Assembly (NCBI RefSeq): GCF_020171315.1
Contig: NZ_JAIUZP010000008.1
Span: 62,001 to 126,000 of the forward strand
Source of the DNA: Pseudooceanicola nanhaiensis
GTDB taxonomy: Bacteria; Pseudomonadota; Alphaproteobacteria; Rhodobacterales; Rhodobacteraceae
Direction of reading: 5' to 3'
Length of the DNA stretch: 64,000 bases
The notes below the pieces were generated by a model that searched no databases, was not told the DNA's origin, and saw only the letters and a program-made list of their open reading frames with translations. Positions 36,013 to 45,511 of this stretch are shown here, piece by piece. Numbering within the stretch: the stretch's first letter is position 1; every line of letters begins with the position of its first letter. The translations under genes and the position numbers were made by a program.

Positions 36013-36852
36013 TCAGCCCCTCCGTTTGGCAAGGCGCGGGTTCAGGGCGTCGTTCAGCCCCTCGCCGATCAGGTTGAAGGCAAGCACGGTCAGCAGGATC
36101 GCAACACCGGGGAAGAAGCTGATCCACCACGCCTGTTGCAGCACGGTCCGGCCAGCGCCGATGATGTAGCCCCAGCTCATCACGTTCGGATCGCCAAGGC
36201 CCATGAAAGAAAGCGCGCTTTCCGTGAGGATCGCCGTTGCGACCATCATTGAGGCAAGAACGATCACCGGAGAGATCGTATTGGGCAGGATCTGGCGGGT
36301 GATGATGGTGAAACCCGACTGGCCCGAAAGCTCTGCCGCCTCGATGAACTCGCGGTGTTTCAGCGACATCACCTCGCCGCGCAGCAGACGGGCCACGGGG
36401 GGCCAGCTGACGACGGCGATGGCGACGATCATGGAGGTGATCGAGGGCTCGAAGATCGCGACCAGCACGATGGCGAAGGCGAAGGACGGGATCACCTGGA
36501 AGAACTCGGTGATCCGCATCAGGACGTCATCCACCCAGCCGCCGAAGTAGCCTGCCGCGGCCCCGAGGGGGATGCCGATGCAGAGGCTGACGATGGTCGA
36601 GACGAAGCCCACCAGCAGCGAGATATAGGCGCCGTGTGCCAGACCCGCGGCAATGTCGCGGCCCAGCGTATCGGTGCCGAGCGGCACGGAGCTGTCCACG
36701 CCGGGCGCCATGAAGGGCATGTTGACCATGTCCCAGGGCGAGGTGGTGTAGAGCATCGGGGCAAAGATGCTGGCCAGAAGAACGATCGCGAGGATGACGA
36801 GACCCACCACGGCGCCCTTGTTGCCTTTGAAGGTTGTCCAGAAGTTGCTCAT
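36013..36852 (-). CDS. ABC transporter permease (DppC-like)
   Basis: The 279-residue inner-membrane permease has an N-terminal OppC helix (KGAVVGLVILAIVLLASIFAPML) and the family features LGTDTLGRDIAAGLAHG and VSWPPVARLLRGEVMSLKHREFIEAAELSG, the last being the EAA-loop that docks on the ATPase. About six membrane spans are predicted. It overlaps the upstream DppB-like gene by 4 bases and is separated from the ATPase gene by one base, so the four transporter genes are tightly coupled. Confidence 0.93.
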   Translation of the reverse strand: MSNFWTTFKGNKGAVVGLVILAIVLLASIFAPMLYTTSPWDMVNMPFMAPGVDSSVPLGTDTLGRDIAAGLAHGAYISLLVGFVSTIVSLCIGIPLGAAAGYFGGWVDDVLMRITEFFQVIPSFAFAIVLVAIFEPSITSMIVAIAVVSWPPVARLLRGEVMSLKHREFIEAAELSGQSGFTIITRQILPNTISPVIVLASMMVATAILTESALSFMGLGDPNVMSWGYIIGAGRTVLQQAWWISFFPGVAILLTVLAFNLIGEGLNDALNPRLAKRRG

Positions 36853-37817
36853 TTCAGGCGGATCCTCGGGTCGACGATACGGTAGGTGAAGTCCGTGATC
36901 AGGTTGAACATCAGCACGAGCGCGGCCGAGACGGTGAAGACGCCGAGCAGGACGTTGTAGTCACGGCTCTGAAGCGCTTCGAACATCAGCCGGCCGATGC
37001 CGGGCCATGCAAAGACGGTCTCGATCAGGACCGCGCCGCCGACAAGCTGGCCAGCATGCAGACCGGCAAGGGTGACGACGGGCAGGATCGCGTTGCGCAG
37101 CACGTGGCGGCGCTGGATGACCGAGGGCTTCAGCCCCTTGGCGCGGGCCGTCTTGACGAAGTCGAGGCGGTTCACCTCCAGCATGGAGGCGCGGGTGATC
37201 CGCACATAGGTCGCCATGAAGAAGAGCCCCAGCACGACCGCAGGCAGGATCAGGTGATGCGCGATGTCGAGGATGCGGGTCAGCCCGGTGAAGTCGGAGG
37301 CCGCGGTCTCATAGCCGAAGGCGGGCATCCAGCCGAGCTGGACAGAGAACAGCAGCACCGCCATCAGCGCCATCCAGAAGAGCGGCGTGGCGTAGAACAG
37401 CAGCGCGATGGTCGAGATGATGCTGTCGGAGGCCTTGCCCTGACGGGCCGCGGCGATGACGCCGGCGACAACGCCCAGGACGAGGGAGATCACGAAGGCC
37501 GAGATCGACAGAAGCAGGGTCGCAGGCAGGCGGTCGAGGATCAGTTCGCTGACCGGCATCTGCTGGCGATAGGAGAAGCCGAGGTCGCCGGTGGCGAAAT
37601 GGCTGACATAGGTCCAGAGCTGCACGATGAACGGCTTGTCGAGGCCGAATTGGGCGCGCAGGTCTTCGATGAATTTCGGGTCGGCATCGCCGGCTTCCCC
37701 GGCCATGACAAGCGCGGGGTCGCCCGGCGCCATGTGAATCAGGCAGAAGTTCAGGATGGTAATGGCCAGAAGGATCAGAGCGATCTTGACCATCCGTCCC
37801 AGGATGAATCGGAGCAT
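36849..37817 (-). CDS. ABC transporter permease (DppB-like)
   Basis: The 322-residue permease begins with the family's MLRFILGRMVKIALILLAITILNFCLIHMAPGDP and contains LGFSYRQQMPVSELILDRLPATLLLS and the EAA-loop RASMLEVNRLDFVKTARAKGLKPSVIQRRHVLRNAILP. It forms the translocation pore with the DppC-like subunit in the inner membrane. The first periplasmic domain binds or contacts the substrate-loaded binding protein. It starts 86 bases after the binding-protein gene, a usual spacing that often holds a stem-loop, although none was obvious here. Confidence 0.93.
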   Translation of the reverse strand: MLRFILGRMVKIALILLAITILNFCLIHMAPGDPALVMAGEAGDADPKFIEDLRAQFGLDKPFIVQLWTYVSHFATGDLGFSYRQQMPVSELILDRLPATLLLSISAFVISLVLGVVAGVIAAARQGKASDSIISTIALLFYATPLFWMALMAVLLFSVQLGWMPAFGYETAASDFTGLTRILDIAHHLILPAVVLGLFFMATYVRITRASMLEVNRLDFVKTARAKGLKPSVIQRRHVLRNAILPVVTLAGLHAGQLVGGAVLIETVFAWPGIGRLMFEALQSRDYNVLLGVFTVSAALVLMFNLITDFTYRIVDPRIRLK

Positions 37818-37903
37818 GGGTCAGGTCCCGTGGTCGGGGGTAGTGAGGGAGCCGGATGCGTGGAGGGCACGCACCCGGCTGGGGAGAAAACGATCAGGAA
37901 GGG

Positions 37904-39472
37904 TTACTTCTTGATCCAGGTCTCGCCGAGCGAGTTGCCGATGCCGTTCGCCGTGGAGACGAGACCCTGCACCGAGCAGTCGTAGAGGGTCGGGAAGCTG
38001 AGCTCGGTCAGCCATGCGACCGGCACGTCTTCCTGCAGGATTTTCTGCACCTCGGTGTAGGCTGCCTGGCGCTCCTCGTCGGAGGGCGCAGTCGCCGCCT
38101 TTGCAAAGAGTTCGTCAACCTTCGGGTTCGAGTAGCCCTCGACGTTGTTGAACGGGTTGCCGAGCGCGATCTGGCTGGTGATGTAGTTCCGCGCCACGCC
38201 GATTGCCGGGTCACCGTTCTCGTAGAGATAGGTGAAGGCGAGGTCATAGTCCCACTGCGAGGTCTTCTGGTTCCAGCCGGCCACGTCGGTGGATTCGATC
38301 TCGACCGGGATACCGACGGCCTTGAGGTTCTGCTTCACGACCTCGGCCCAACGCTGCCAGGTTTCGCCGTAGGGCAGCGGCAGCAGGCGCAGGGCCTTGC
38401 CGTCGTAGCCGATCTCTTTCAGCAGTTCCTTGGCCTTGTCGGGATTGTACTCGTAGGTCGGCTCGACCGCGTCGTAGAACGGGATGGTCGAGGTGATCGG
38501 GCCGGTGGCGACCTTGCCATAGCCGTTCCACAGCACCTTCAGCATCATCTCGCGGTTCATCGCGTACATGATCGCCTGACGGAACTTCTTGTTGTCCATC
38601 GGTGCGGTGCGGTTGTTGATCCACATCCACGACAGGGGGGCGTTGTATTCCCAGCCCTTTTCCGTGGTGCAGACGCCCTCTTCGGCGGCCAGACGCGGGA
38701 TGTCGAAGTTCTCGACCGAGCCGCCGGGCAGAACGGAGACGACGCGGGTCTCGAAGGCCGTGGCGCGCGAAGCGGCATCGGGCACGACGTGATAGACGAC
38801 GTCATCGAGGTAAGGCAGGCCTTCGCGCCAGTAGGTCGGGTTCGCGTCCAGCTCGATGTAGGAGCCGCGCTTCCACTCGGCCAGAACGTAGGGGCCGGTG
38901 CCGATCGGTTTGTCGTTCGCCGGGTTGGTCGCGAATTCCGTGCCCTCGTAGATGTGGGCGGGGACCATCGGGGCCACGTTGTAGCTGAGCGAACGGATGA
39001 AGGGGCCGAAGGGCTCTTTCATGGTGACGACGACGGTGTAGTCGTCGGTCGCGGTCACGTCGGCGACCGGCTCCATGATGGCGCGCCACTTGGACTTCGT
39101 CTCCATGAGGAAGTCCTTCATGGTGAAGACGACGTCCTTGGAGGTGAAGGGCTCACCGTCGGAGAAGGTCACGCCTTCCTGCAGGTGGAACGTGTAGGTC
39201 AGGCCGTCTTCGGAGATCTCCCAGCTCTTGGCCAGCGACGGCATCGGCTCGAGGTTCTCGTCGTAGCGCAGCAGGCCTTCGTAGATCGAACCGCCGACCA
39301 GCAGGCTGGGCCCGTTGGTGGTGATGCCGATCATCAGGCTGGTGGGTTCGGGCTGCACAACCAGGTCAAGCCGGCCACCCTTGACGGGCGTCTCCTGGGC
39401 AAAGCTGGCAGTGGCAGCGAACGAGCAAGCGGCAGCGATCGCCGCGCGTCGCATCGCGGTCGTTGAAAGCAT
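37904..39472 (-). CDS. ABC transporter substrate-binding protein (DppA/OppA family)
   Basis: The 522-residue periplasmic protein begins with a signal peptide (MRRAAIAAACSFAATASFA, cleavage after AxA before QETP) and has the family's EISEDGLTYTFHLQEGVTFSDGEPFTSKDVVFTM and GTGPYVLAEW segments. It belongs to the SBP family 5 group that binds peptides, nickel, opines or other large solutes. It is the first gene of the minus-strand operon reaching 29017. The combination with amidase and aminotransferase genes suggests an amide- or amine-containing solute. Confidence 0.94.
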   Translation of the reverse strand: MLSTTAMRRAAIAAACSFAATASFAQETPVKGGRLDLVVQPEPTSLMIGITTNGPSLLVGGSIYEGLLRYDENLEPMPSLAKSWEISEDGLTYTFHLQEGVTFSDGEPFTSKDVVFTMKDFLMETKSKWRAIMEPVADVTATDDYTVVVTMKEPFGPFIRSLSYNVAPMVPAHIYEGTEFATNPANDKPIGTGPYVLAEWKRGSYIELDANPTYWREGLPYLDDVVYHVVPDAASRATAFETRVVSVLPGGSVENFDIPRLAAEEGVCTTEKGWEYNAPLSWMWINNRTAPMDNKKFRQAIMYAMNREMMLKVLWNGYGKVATGPITSTIPFYDAVEPTYEYNPDKAKELLKEIGYDGKALRLLPLPYGETWQRWAEVVKQNLKAVGIPVEIESTDVAGWNQKTSQWDYDLAFTYLYENGDPAIGVARNYITSQIALGNPFNNVEGYSNPKVDELFAKAATAPSDEERQAAYTEVQKILQEDVPVAWLTELSFPTLYDCSVQGLVSTANGIGNSLGETWIKK

Positions 39473-39596
39473 CTTATAGACCTTCCTGTTGAAGTGGCCG
39501 TGTGTCCGGCCTTGTCTGGGTGAGCGCGCCCGGTTGGGAGGCGCCAGAGGGGTGAGGACGTAACGTCGTCCTGAGGATCAGACTGCGAACCGCGTT

Positions 39597-39618
39597 CCAT
39601 TATGTCGAATTATAATGG
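39597..39618. promoter_or_regulatory. Inverted repeat upstream of the dpp-type operon
   Basis: CCATTAT and ATAATGG form a seven-base inverted repeat with an eight-base spacer, about 125 bases before the binding-protein start. It lies in the only AT-rich part of the 249-base gap and includes a TATAAT-like stretch on the minus strand. A LysR regulator is encoded directly upstream, so this is a candidate target site. Confidence 0.4.
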
Positions 39619-39671
39619 CAAATAGATCGCATTAAGCGGGGCTATGATCCGCCATGCGGGACATGAAAACA

Positions 39672-39693
39672 CCCCCGGCCTATGGCACGGGGG
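39672..39693 (-). terminator. Terminator after LysR gene
   Basis: On the minus strand CCCCCG and CGGGGG pair around a ten-base loop and are followed by TGTTTT, about 30 bases beyond the LysR stop. It separates the regulator from the transport operon. Confidence 0.6.
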
Positions 39694-39721
39694 CGTCATA
39701 ATTCCCTTACATTGAAGGATT

Positions 39722-40687
39722 TTAGGCCTGTGTCGCGCTGCGCTGTCCGTAGACGCGCGCCTCGGGCGGACGTTTGTCTGCCTGTTCGGCAAAGGCGCGG
39801 TGGAGTTCATTTTCTATGCGACTGCGCAGAGACGGCGGATGGGTGACGAAGTAGATCTCGGCCCGCGGGGTCCCCTCGAAGGGCGGCAAACGCCAGAGTC
39901 GACCCGCCAGAACATCCGCCTCGACACAATGGACCGGCAGCGGCCCGATGCCGAAGCCCGCGATCACCATGCGCTTGACCTCTTCGAGGTTGTGCGACGT
40001 GCCCACCACCACCGGGTTGAGCCCGGTGCGCAGGCGCAGCGCCGCCAGTTCCCGCATCGCCTGATCGCTGCGTTCGGTCAGGTAGCCCACGCTGTCCTGC
40101 CCCGCGAGGTCCGCCATGGTCAGGTCGCTGCGGCCATAGAAGGGGTGCGTCGGCCCGCAGTAGAGGCCGAAATGCTCCTGAAAGAGGAAGTTGTATTCGA
40201 GCTGCGGGTTCCGCTGGCCGATCAGGCAGACGGCCATCTCGGCCTTGCGGGCCGCCACCATGGCAAGCGCCTCGCGCGAGGCCTCGACCTGCAGCGTCAG
40301 GCGGACCTGCGGGTGACGGCGGTGGAAGGCCGCCAGCCCCGCGTCGAATTCATCGCAGGTGATATGGGAGGCCATGACGATCGTCGCCTCGCCGGTCAGC
40401 ACCTTTTCCGCCTCGCCAAGGCAGGACGGCAGACGCGAGACCGCCGCCGTGATCTCCAGCGCCTCGGCCAGCAGGCTGCGCCCCGCGGAGGTCAGTTCGA
40501 ACATCGTCGAGGAGCGTTCGATGAGCCGGTGACCCACCTGCTCTTCCAGCCGTTTCAGGCTGACCGACACCGCGGGCTGGGTCAGGTGAAGCCGCTGCGC
40601 GGCATCGGTGATGGAATTCGACTGCGCGATCGTCACGAAGGTGCGCAGCAGGTTCCAGTCGAGGTGGGAAAACCCAACGTCCCGCAT
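39722..40687 (-). CDS. LysR-family transcriptional regulator
   Basis: The 321-residue regulator has an N-terminal helix-turn-helix (HLDWNLLRTFVTIAQSNSITDAAQRLHLTQPAVSVSLKRLEEQVG) and a two-lobed effector domain (about residues 90-300). The ATG at 40687 is preferred over a TTG three bases upstream. It lies on the same strand between the M20 hydrolase gene and the transport operon, 249 bases from the latter, and is the probable regulator of both. The effector is unknown; it is not OxyR-like and has no paired redox cysteines. Confidence 0.9.
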   Translation of the reverse strand: MRDVGFSHLDWNLLRTFVTIAQSNSITDAAQRLHLTQPAVSVSLKRLEEQVGHRLIERSSTMFELTSAGRSLLAEALEITAAVSRLPSCLGEAEKVLTGEATIVMASHITCDEFDAGLAAFHRRHPQVRLTLQVEASREALAMVAARKAEMAVCLIGQRNPQLEYNFLFQEHFGLYCGPTHPFYGRSDLTMADLAGQDSVGYLTERSDQAMRELAALRLRTGLNPVVVGTSHNLEEVKRMVIAGFGIGPLPVHCVEADVLAGRLWRLPPFEGTPRAEIYFVTHPPSLRSRIENELHRAFAEQADKRPPEARVYGQRSATQA

Positions 40688-40876
40688 CAATTGTCCTCAT
40701 GTCAGGTGGCCCGGCCGGTGTCCCAGCCTAGGGCGGGACCGGACGAAAGTCCACTGATCAGGCGCCGACCGGAAGGTCAAGCGCCCGTGAGGACCGCGGG
40801 CGACAGGCACCGCGGTTGCGGGAATTTCCATCGGATCGCCCGTCGCAACGGGCAATCCGCAGGCATCTGGCCCGGC

Positions 40877-42121
40877 TCAGGCGGCGGCGTCGCGGACCAT
40901 CGCCAGCAGCAGCTCCGCCCCCTTCGCGGCCTGTTCCGCCGTGCACCATTCCGCCTCGCTGTGGGACACGCCCCCCCGGCAGGGCACGAAAATCAGCGCC
41001 GTGGGGCAGCGATCCGACAGCGTCAGCGCGTCATGGGCCGTCAGCGTGGGCATGGTCTTGCAGGCAAACCCCATCTCGGCCGCCTTGGCCACGCCCGCCG
41101 CGATCAAGTCGGCGTCAAAGATGCAGGGCTCGCGGTAATGCTTGTGCTCCAGCGCGATGTCGAGCCCGGTTTCAGACATGATCCGGGCCACCTCGGCCTC
41201 GATCCGGGCCACGATCTCTTCGCGGCCTGCCGGGTCCTGATGGACGACGGCCCAGCTGAGCTTGGTGAGATGCGGGATGTTCACCCGGTTGTTGGGCCAG
41301 TTCTCCACCACCGAGGCGCTGACCATCCCCTCGGGCGCGACAGAGGCGCCGATCGCCTCGATGGCGAGGATCATCTGCGCGGCGGCGACAAGGGCATTGC
41401 GGCGCAGCGGCATGGCCAGCGTTTGGGTGTGGCCGTTCTGGCCGTTGATCGTGGCATAGCCCGAACACATGGCGGAGGAGCGGGTGACCATGGCCACGTC
41501 CAGCCCCTCGGCCTCCAGTTCCGGCCCCTGCTCGATGTGCAGCTCGTAGTAGGCCTCGGGCGCCTCGCCGGGCACGGCCGCATCGCCCGCCTGCCCCGTG
41601 CGCTCCAGCTCGGCCCCCAGAACGCGGCCCTGCGGGTCGGTGCGCGCCAGTGCCTCTTCCAGCGCCAGCGTGCCGGCGTGGACGGCCGATCCCATGACAC
41701 CGGGCTGGAAGCGCGCGCCTTCCTCGTTGGTCCAGTTCACCACCTCGATCGGGCGCGTGGTCTCGACCCCGGCGCGGGTCAGCGCGCGGCAGACCTCCAG
41801 CCCTGCCAGAACCCCCAGCACGCCATCGAACTTGCCGCCGGGCATCTGGGTGTCGAGGTGGCTGCCGATCATCACCGGCTTGGCCGTGGGGTCCGTCCCC
41901 GGGCGGCGGGCAAAGATGTTGCCGATCCGGTCGGTGCGCAGCTCCAGCCCCGCCTCCTGCGCCCAGTGACGGAAGAGCGCGCGCCCTTCGCGGTCCGCAT
42001 CGGAGAGCGCGGGCCGCATGGAGCCGCCACCCGCCGTACCGCCGATGGCCCCCATGGTCATCAGGTCGGACCAGAGCCGGTCCTGATCGATTCCCGTTCC
42101 AACCACCTGCCCTGCGTCCAT
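40877..42121 (-). CDS. M20-family N-carbamoyl-amino-acid / ureido hydrolase
   Basis: The 414-residue enzyme has the conserved motifs of beta-ureidopropionase, allantoate amidohydrolase and N-carbamoyl-L-amino acid hydrolase: IGSHLDTQMPGGKFDGVLG, the acidic pair in TNEEGARFQPGVMGS, ELHIEQGPELE, a ligand histidine in TLTAHDALTLS, and RGGVSHSEAEWC. It cleaves an N-carbamoyl amino acid to amino acid, carbon dioxide and ammonia. Compared with the paralogue at 5074-6381 its EEGARF motif is canonical. It is encoded upstream of the LysR gene on the same strand with a 189-base gap. A link to the downstream amide/amine operon is likely. Confidence 0.9.
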   Translation of the reverse strand: MDAGQVVGTGIDQDRLWSDLMTMGAIGGTAGGGSMRPALSDADREGRALFRHWAQEAGLELRTDRIGNIFARRPGTDPTAKPVMIGSHLDTQMPGGKFDGVLGVLAGLEVCRALTRAGVETTRPIEVVNWTNEEGARFQPGVMGSAVHAGTLALEEALARTDPQGRVLGAELERTGQAGDAAVPGEAPEAYYELHIEQGPELEAEGLDVAMVTRSSAMCSGYATINGQNGHTQTLAMPLRRNALVAAAQMILAIEAIGASVAPEGMVSASVVENWPNNRVNIPHLTKLSWAVVHQDPAGREEIVARIEAEVARIMSETGLDIALEHKHYREPCIFDADLIAAGVAKAAEMGFACKTMPTLTAHDALTLSDRCPTALIFVPCRGGVSHSEAEWCTAEQAAKGAELLLAMVRDAAA

Positions 42122-42307
42122 GATCCCTGTCCTTTGTTTCGCGGCGCGGTTCCCTGACCTGCGCCTTCAATTTGCGCCGAGCGAACCATGTCCCGCGACG
42201 CCCGGCCAATAAAAGCTGCGGATAGACCGCATGACCGCGATCTATGACCCCTGCCCTTGCCGCCCCGTGCCAGAGCTGCAATCCTCTTGTTAACAAGGGA
42301 GTTTTCC

Positions 42308-42736
42308 ATGACTGCAGACGAGATCATCGCCCACCTCGACCTCGCGCCGCACCCGGAGGGCGGATATTTCCGCCAGACGTGGATTGCCGAAAGCGCAGGC
42401 GATGCCCGTCCGGCAGGCACATGTATCTACTTCCTGCTGAAGGCCGGAGAGAGCAGCCACTGGCACCGGGTCGATGCGACGGAGATCTGGCACTACTACG
42501 CCGGGGCGCCCCTAATCCTGCGCATCGCCGCCACCGAGGCAGGCCCGGCGCAGGCGCTGCGCCTCGGGCCGGATCTGGCGGCGGGTGAAGTACCGCAGGG
42601 CATTGTCCCCGAGGGCCACTGGCAGGCCGCGGCCACCACCGGCGACTGGACGCTGGTGGGCTGCACCGTGTCCCCGGCCTTCCTGTTCGAGGGGTTCGAA
42701 CTGGCCGCCCCCGACTTCGACATCCCGGGCGCCTGA
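42308..42736 (+). CDS. Cupin-fold DUF985 protein
   Basis: The 142-residue protein matches DUF985, a small cupin family, with APHPEGGYFRQTW near the N-terminus, YFLLKAGESSHWHRVDATEIWHYYAGAPL containing the cupin histidines, and GCTVSPAFLFEGFELA. Cupins are beta-barrels that bind metals or sugars; no activity is established for this group. The ATG at 42308 follows AGGGAG. It is divergent from the M20 hydrolase gene across 186 bases. Confidence 0.87.
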   Translation: MTADEIIAHLDLAPHPEGGYFRQTWIAESAGDARPAGTCIYFLLKAGESSHWHRVDATEIWHYYAGAPLILRIAATEAGPAQALRLGPDLAAGEVPQGIVPEGHWQAAATTGDWTLVGCTVSPAFLFEGFELAAPDFDIPGA

Positions 42737-42887
42737 CATCCGCGTGCCTGGCCTCCGGGCCACCCCGCCGGGCGGTTTCCGACCACTGGATAAAAAATTC
42801 TGTCTCAGGTTGAAACTCTTCCGCCCCCACCCGCGTGGCTTGGGGCGATACGGGCAAGCATCCCGGCCCGTTCAGGAGAGCAAGACC

Positions 42888-43091
42888 ATGAAGATCGCCA
42901 GAAAGGTGAAAGCGCCGCCGAAACCGCGGCCATCCGCAATCCCGATCGTCGCGAAATACCTGACGATCTTTCTGTGCCTGTGCATTGCAGGCGCTGCGTT
43001 CGCAGAACCCTCCGCGACGCCGACTACCCCTCTCCAGACGCAGGTTTCAGTCGTCGAAACTGGGATCGGAGCTCAGAGCATCCCCTCGTGA
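42888..43091 (+). CDS. Small exported peptide (67 residues)
   Basis: This short gene has a good ribosome binding site (AGGAGA, nine bases before ATG) and a clear signal peptide: a basic start (MKIARKVKAPPKPRP), a hydrophobic core (YLTIFLCLCIAGA) and a cleavage site AFA before EPS. The mature part is only about 25 residues and is rich in Thr, Ser and Gln. A strong terminator begins 28 bases after its stop, so it behaves like a real transcription unit. No family is recognised. Confidence 0.6.
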   Translation: MKIARKVKAPPKPRPSAIPIVAKYLTIFLCLCIAGAAFAEPSATPTTPLQTQVSVVETGIGAQSIPS

Positions 43092-43119
43092 GGCCTCCGA
43101 TGTCAGACGCTTCGGCGTC

Positions 43120-43156
43120 GCCCCGGCCGCGGATTTCGCGGCCGGGGCTTCTTTTT
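43120..43156 (+). terminator. Terminator between the small peptide gene and pgi
   Basis: GCCCCGGCCGCG and CGCGGCCGGGGC form a twelve-base stem around GATTT and are followed by TTCTTTTTG. It follows the small exported peptide gene; its symmetric form might also help end the convergent pgi operon. Confidence 0.85.
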
Positions 43157-43196
43157 GTGCGCGTTTGGGTGTGGGGCCCTGTGTTTCAGCTGTGCC

Positions 43197-44810
43197 TCAG
43201 CCCTCGGGACCGCCGGCGCGGAAGTAGCCCGCCAGCATCGCCGTGGAGCCGTCGAGCGCCGCATCCCCGCCGGTGCCCTCCAGCACCGGTTGCAGCGACA
43301 GCGCCAGTTCCTTGCCCAGTTCAACGCCCCATTGGTCGTAGGAGTTGATGCCGAGGATCACCCCCTCGACGAACACCCGGTGTTCATAGAGCGCGACGAT
43401 CTGGCCGAGGCGATAGGGCGTGAGCTGCGGATAGATCAGCGTGGTGGAGGGACGGTTGCCCGGGAAGACCCGGTGCCGCGCCTGCCGTTCCAGCTCCTCG
43501 CCCTCCAGCCCCTTGGCGGCCATCATCGCCCGCGCGGTGTCGATCGAGCGGCCGGTCATCAGCGCCTGCGACTGCGCAAGGCAGTTGGCCACCAGCAGCA
43601 GGTGCTGGTGCGCAAGGTCCTCCTCCTGACCGCGCGCGGCCACGAGGAATTCGCACGGCACAACCCGCGTGCCTTGGTGGATCAGCTGGTAGAAGGCGTG
43701 CTGCCCGTTGGTGCCCGGCTCGCCCCAGACCACGGGGCCCGCGTTCACCGTCAGGTCGCTGCCGTCCATGGCGACGGACTTGCCGTTGCTCTCCATCTCC
43801 AGCTGCTGGAGGTAGGCCGGCAGGCGCAGCAGCCGCTGGTCATAGGGCAGCACGGCCCGGGTGCCATGGCCCTGCCCCTGATTGTGCCAGATCCCCACCA
43901 GCGCCAGCAGAACCGGCAGGTTCTCCGAGAAGGTGGCGGTGAGGAAGTGCTGATCCATCGACTCGCCGCCTGCAAGGAAGGCGCGGAAATCCTCAGGCCC
44001 CACGGCCAGCATGACGGAAAGGCCGATCGGCCCCCAGACCGAGTAGCGCCCGCCGACCCAATCCTCGAAGCCGAAGACGCGCGAGGCGTCGATGCCCCAT
44101 TCCGCCGTCTTATCGGTGTTGGAGGACAGCGCCGCGAATTGCGCCCCGGTGTCGGTCACCGCCTCGGCCATCCAGACACGGGCGGTTTCGGCGTTGGTCA
44201 TCGTCTCGATGGTGGTGAAGGTCTTGGAGGCGACGATCACCAGCGTCGTCTCGGGGTTCAGCCCCTGCAGCGTGTCGTGGATATGCGCCCCGTCCACGTT
44301 CGAAACGAAATGCACCCGCGGCCCGTCGCAATAGGGCGCAAGCGCAAGCGCCGCCATCACCGGGCCAAGGTCCGACCCGCCAATGCCGATGTTCACCACA
44401 TCGGTGATTGCGCCGCCCTGCCCGGTGAAGCTTCCTGCGCGGACCGCCTCGGCAAAGGCCTCCATCCGGGCCAGCGTCTCCAGCACGCCGGGCATCACGT
44501 CGGCGCCGTCGACCTCGACCTTGCGGCCCGAAAGGTTGCGCAGCGCAGTGTGCAGCACCGCCCGGCCCTCGGTCTCGTTGATTTTCGCGCCCGAGAACAT
44601 GGCATCCCGGCGCTCGGCCACATGGGCGGCACGCGCCATGTCCAACAGGGCGCGCCGGGTCTCCACGTCGATGTTGGTCTTGGAGTAGTCGAAGATCATC
44701 CCCTCGTAGGCGGCCGAGAATTCGGTGGCCCGCGCCGGGTCCTCCTCGAACAGCGTCGTGATCCGACGATCCGCCGTGGCGGCAGCGAGGGTTTCAAGCT
44801 TTGCCCACAT
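43197..44810 (-). CDS. pgi: Glucose-6-phosphate isomerase
   Basis: The 537-residue cytosolic enzyme interconverts glucose 6-phosphate and fructose 6-phosphate. Signatures include [30 protein letters not shown] (sugar-phosphate binding), [13 protein letters not shown] and [20 protein letters not shown] with the base. The ATG at 44810 is given as the start; a TTG at 44843 overlaps the pgl stop (TTGA) and would add 11 residues, so translational coupling from that codon is a real alternative. It is the third gene of a zwf-pgl-pgi operon that feeds glucose into the Entner-Doudoroff or pentose phosphate route. Confidence 0.95.
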   Translation of the reverse strand: MWAKLETLAAATADRRITTLFEEDPARATEFSAAYEGMIFDYSKTNIDVETRRALLDMARAAHVAERRDAMFSGAKINETEGRAVLHTALRNLSGRKVEVDGADVMPGVLETLARMEAFAEAVRAGSFTGQGGAITDVVNIGIGGSDLGPVMAALALAPYCDGPRVHFVSNVDGAHIHDTLQGLNPETTLVIVASKTFTTIETMTNAETARVWMAEAVTDTGAQFAALSSNTDKTAEWGIDASRVFGFEDWVGGRYSVWGPIGLSVMLAVGPEDFRAFLAGGESMDQHFLTATFSENLPVLLALVGIWHNQGQGHGTRAVLPYDQRLLRLPAYLQQLEMESNGKSVAMDGSDLTVNAGPVVWGEPGTNGQHAFYQLIHQGTRVVPCEFLVAARGQEEDLAHQHLLLVANCLAQSQALMTGRSIDTARAMMAAKGLEGEELERQARHRVFPGNRPSTTLIYPQLTPYRLGQIVALYEHRVFVEGVILGINSYDQWGVELGKELALSLQPVLEGTGGDAALDGSTAMLAGYFRAGGPEG

Positions 44811-44839
44811 CTGTGAAAATCCCGTAGAATATACTTTGA

Positions 44840-45511
44840 TCAATCTGCGTAATGGACCTGCGCCCCGTCGAGGATCGCAGCCACCGGCGCCTTGAAGGTC
44901 GGCAGCTTGCGCGCGGCCTCCATCGCGGCCTTCTTCTCGGCCCCCATGATCAGCAGATGGGTCGACATCGCCCCCTGCAACACGGGCGCGGTCATGGTGA
45001 TGCGCGGCTCGCCCGCGCCCTCGGCCCGCATGGGCAGCAGCAGCGGTGCCTTGGTCGACAGCCCCTCCTCCAGCCGATCCGCCCCGGGGAAGAGCGAGGC
45101 CGTGTGCATATCCGCCCCCATCCCCAGCAGCAGAACCGTCAGCGGCAGATGCGGCTTGAGGCTGGCGGCAAGGGCCTCCAGCGCCTCTTCGGGCGTGTCC
45201 ACCGGCTGATAGAGCGGCAGCAGCGTCGCGGCGGCGGCGCGGTTCACCAGCAGCCGCTCGCGCACCAGCTTGGTGTTCGAGCGCGGGCTCTCCACCGGCA
45301 CCCAGCGTTCGTCGCTCAGCACCACGTCGACGCGGCTCCAGTCCAGCGCCACGTCACAAAGCGCATCGAAGACCGGCCCCGGCGAGGTGCCGCCCGGCAC
45401 CGCCAGCGTGACCCGCTCCTCGTGGCGCAGCGCCGCCGTCAGCTCGCTGGCGATCGCATCCGCCAACGTCAGCGCCAGCAGATCGCGGTCGGGGTATTCG
45501 TGCAGCTTCAT
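44840..45511 (-). CDS. pgl: 6-phosphogluconolactonase
   Basis: The 223-residue enzyme hydrolyses 6-phosphogluconolactone. It has the SugarP-isomerase-like pattern [45 protein letters not shown] and [20 protein letters not shown], all typical of DevB-type lactonases. It overlaps zwf by 4 bases (ATGA) upstream and abuts pgi downstream. All three enzymes act consecutively or at the same node. Confidence 0.95.
   Translation of the reverse strand: MKLHEYPDRDLLALTLADAIASELTAALRHEERVTLAVPGGTSPGPVFDALCDVALDWSRVDVVLSDERWVPVESPRSNTKLVRERLLVNRAAAATLLPLYQPVDTPEEALEALAASLKPHLPLTVLLLGMGADMHTASLFPGADRLEEGLSTKAPLLLPMRAEGAGEPRITMTAPVLQGAMSTHLLIMGAEKKAAMEAARKLPTFKAPVAAILDGAQVHYAD

Noticed and set aside
39800-42157. 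785-codon plus-strand open frame
   Set aside because: It is antisense to the LysR and M20 hydrolase genes, both with clear family motifs, and its translation has no recognisable domain.
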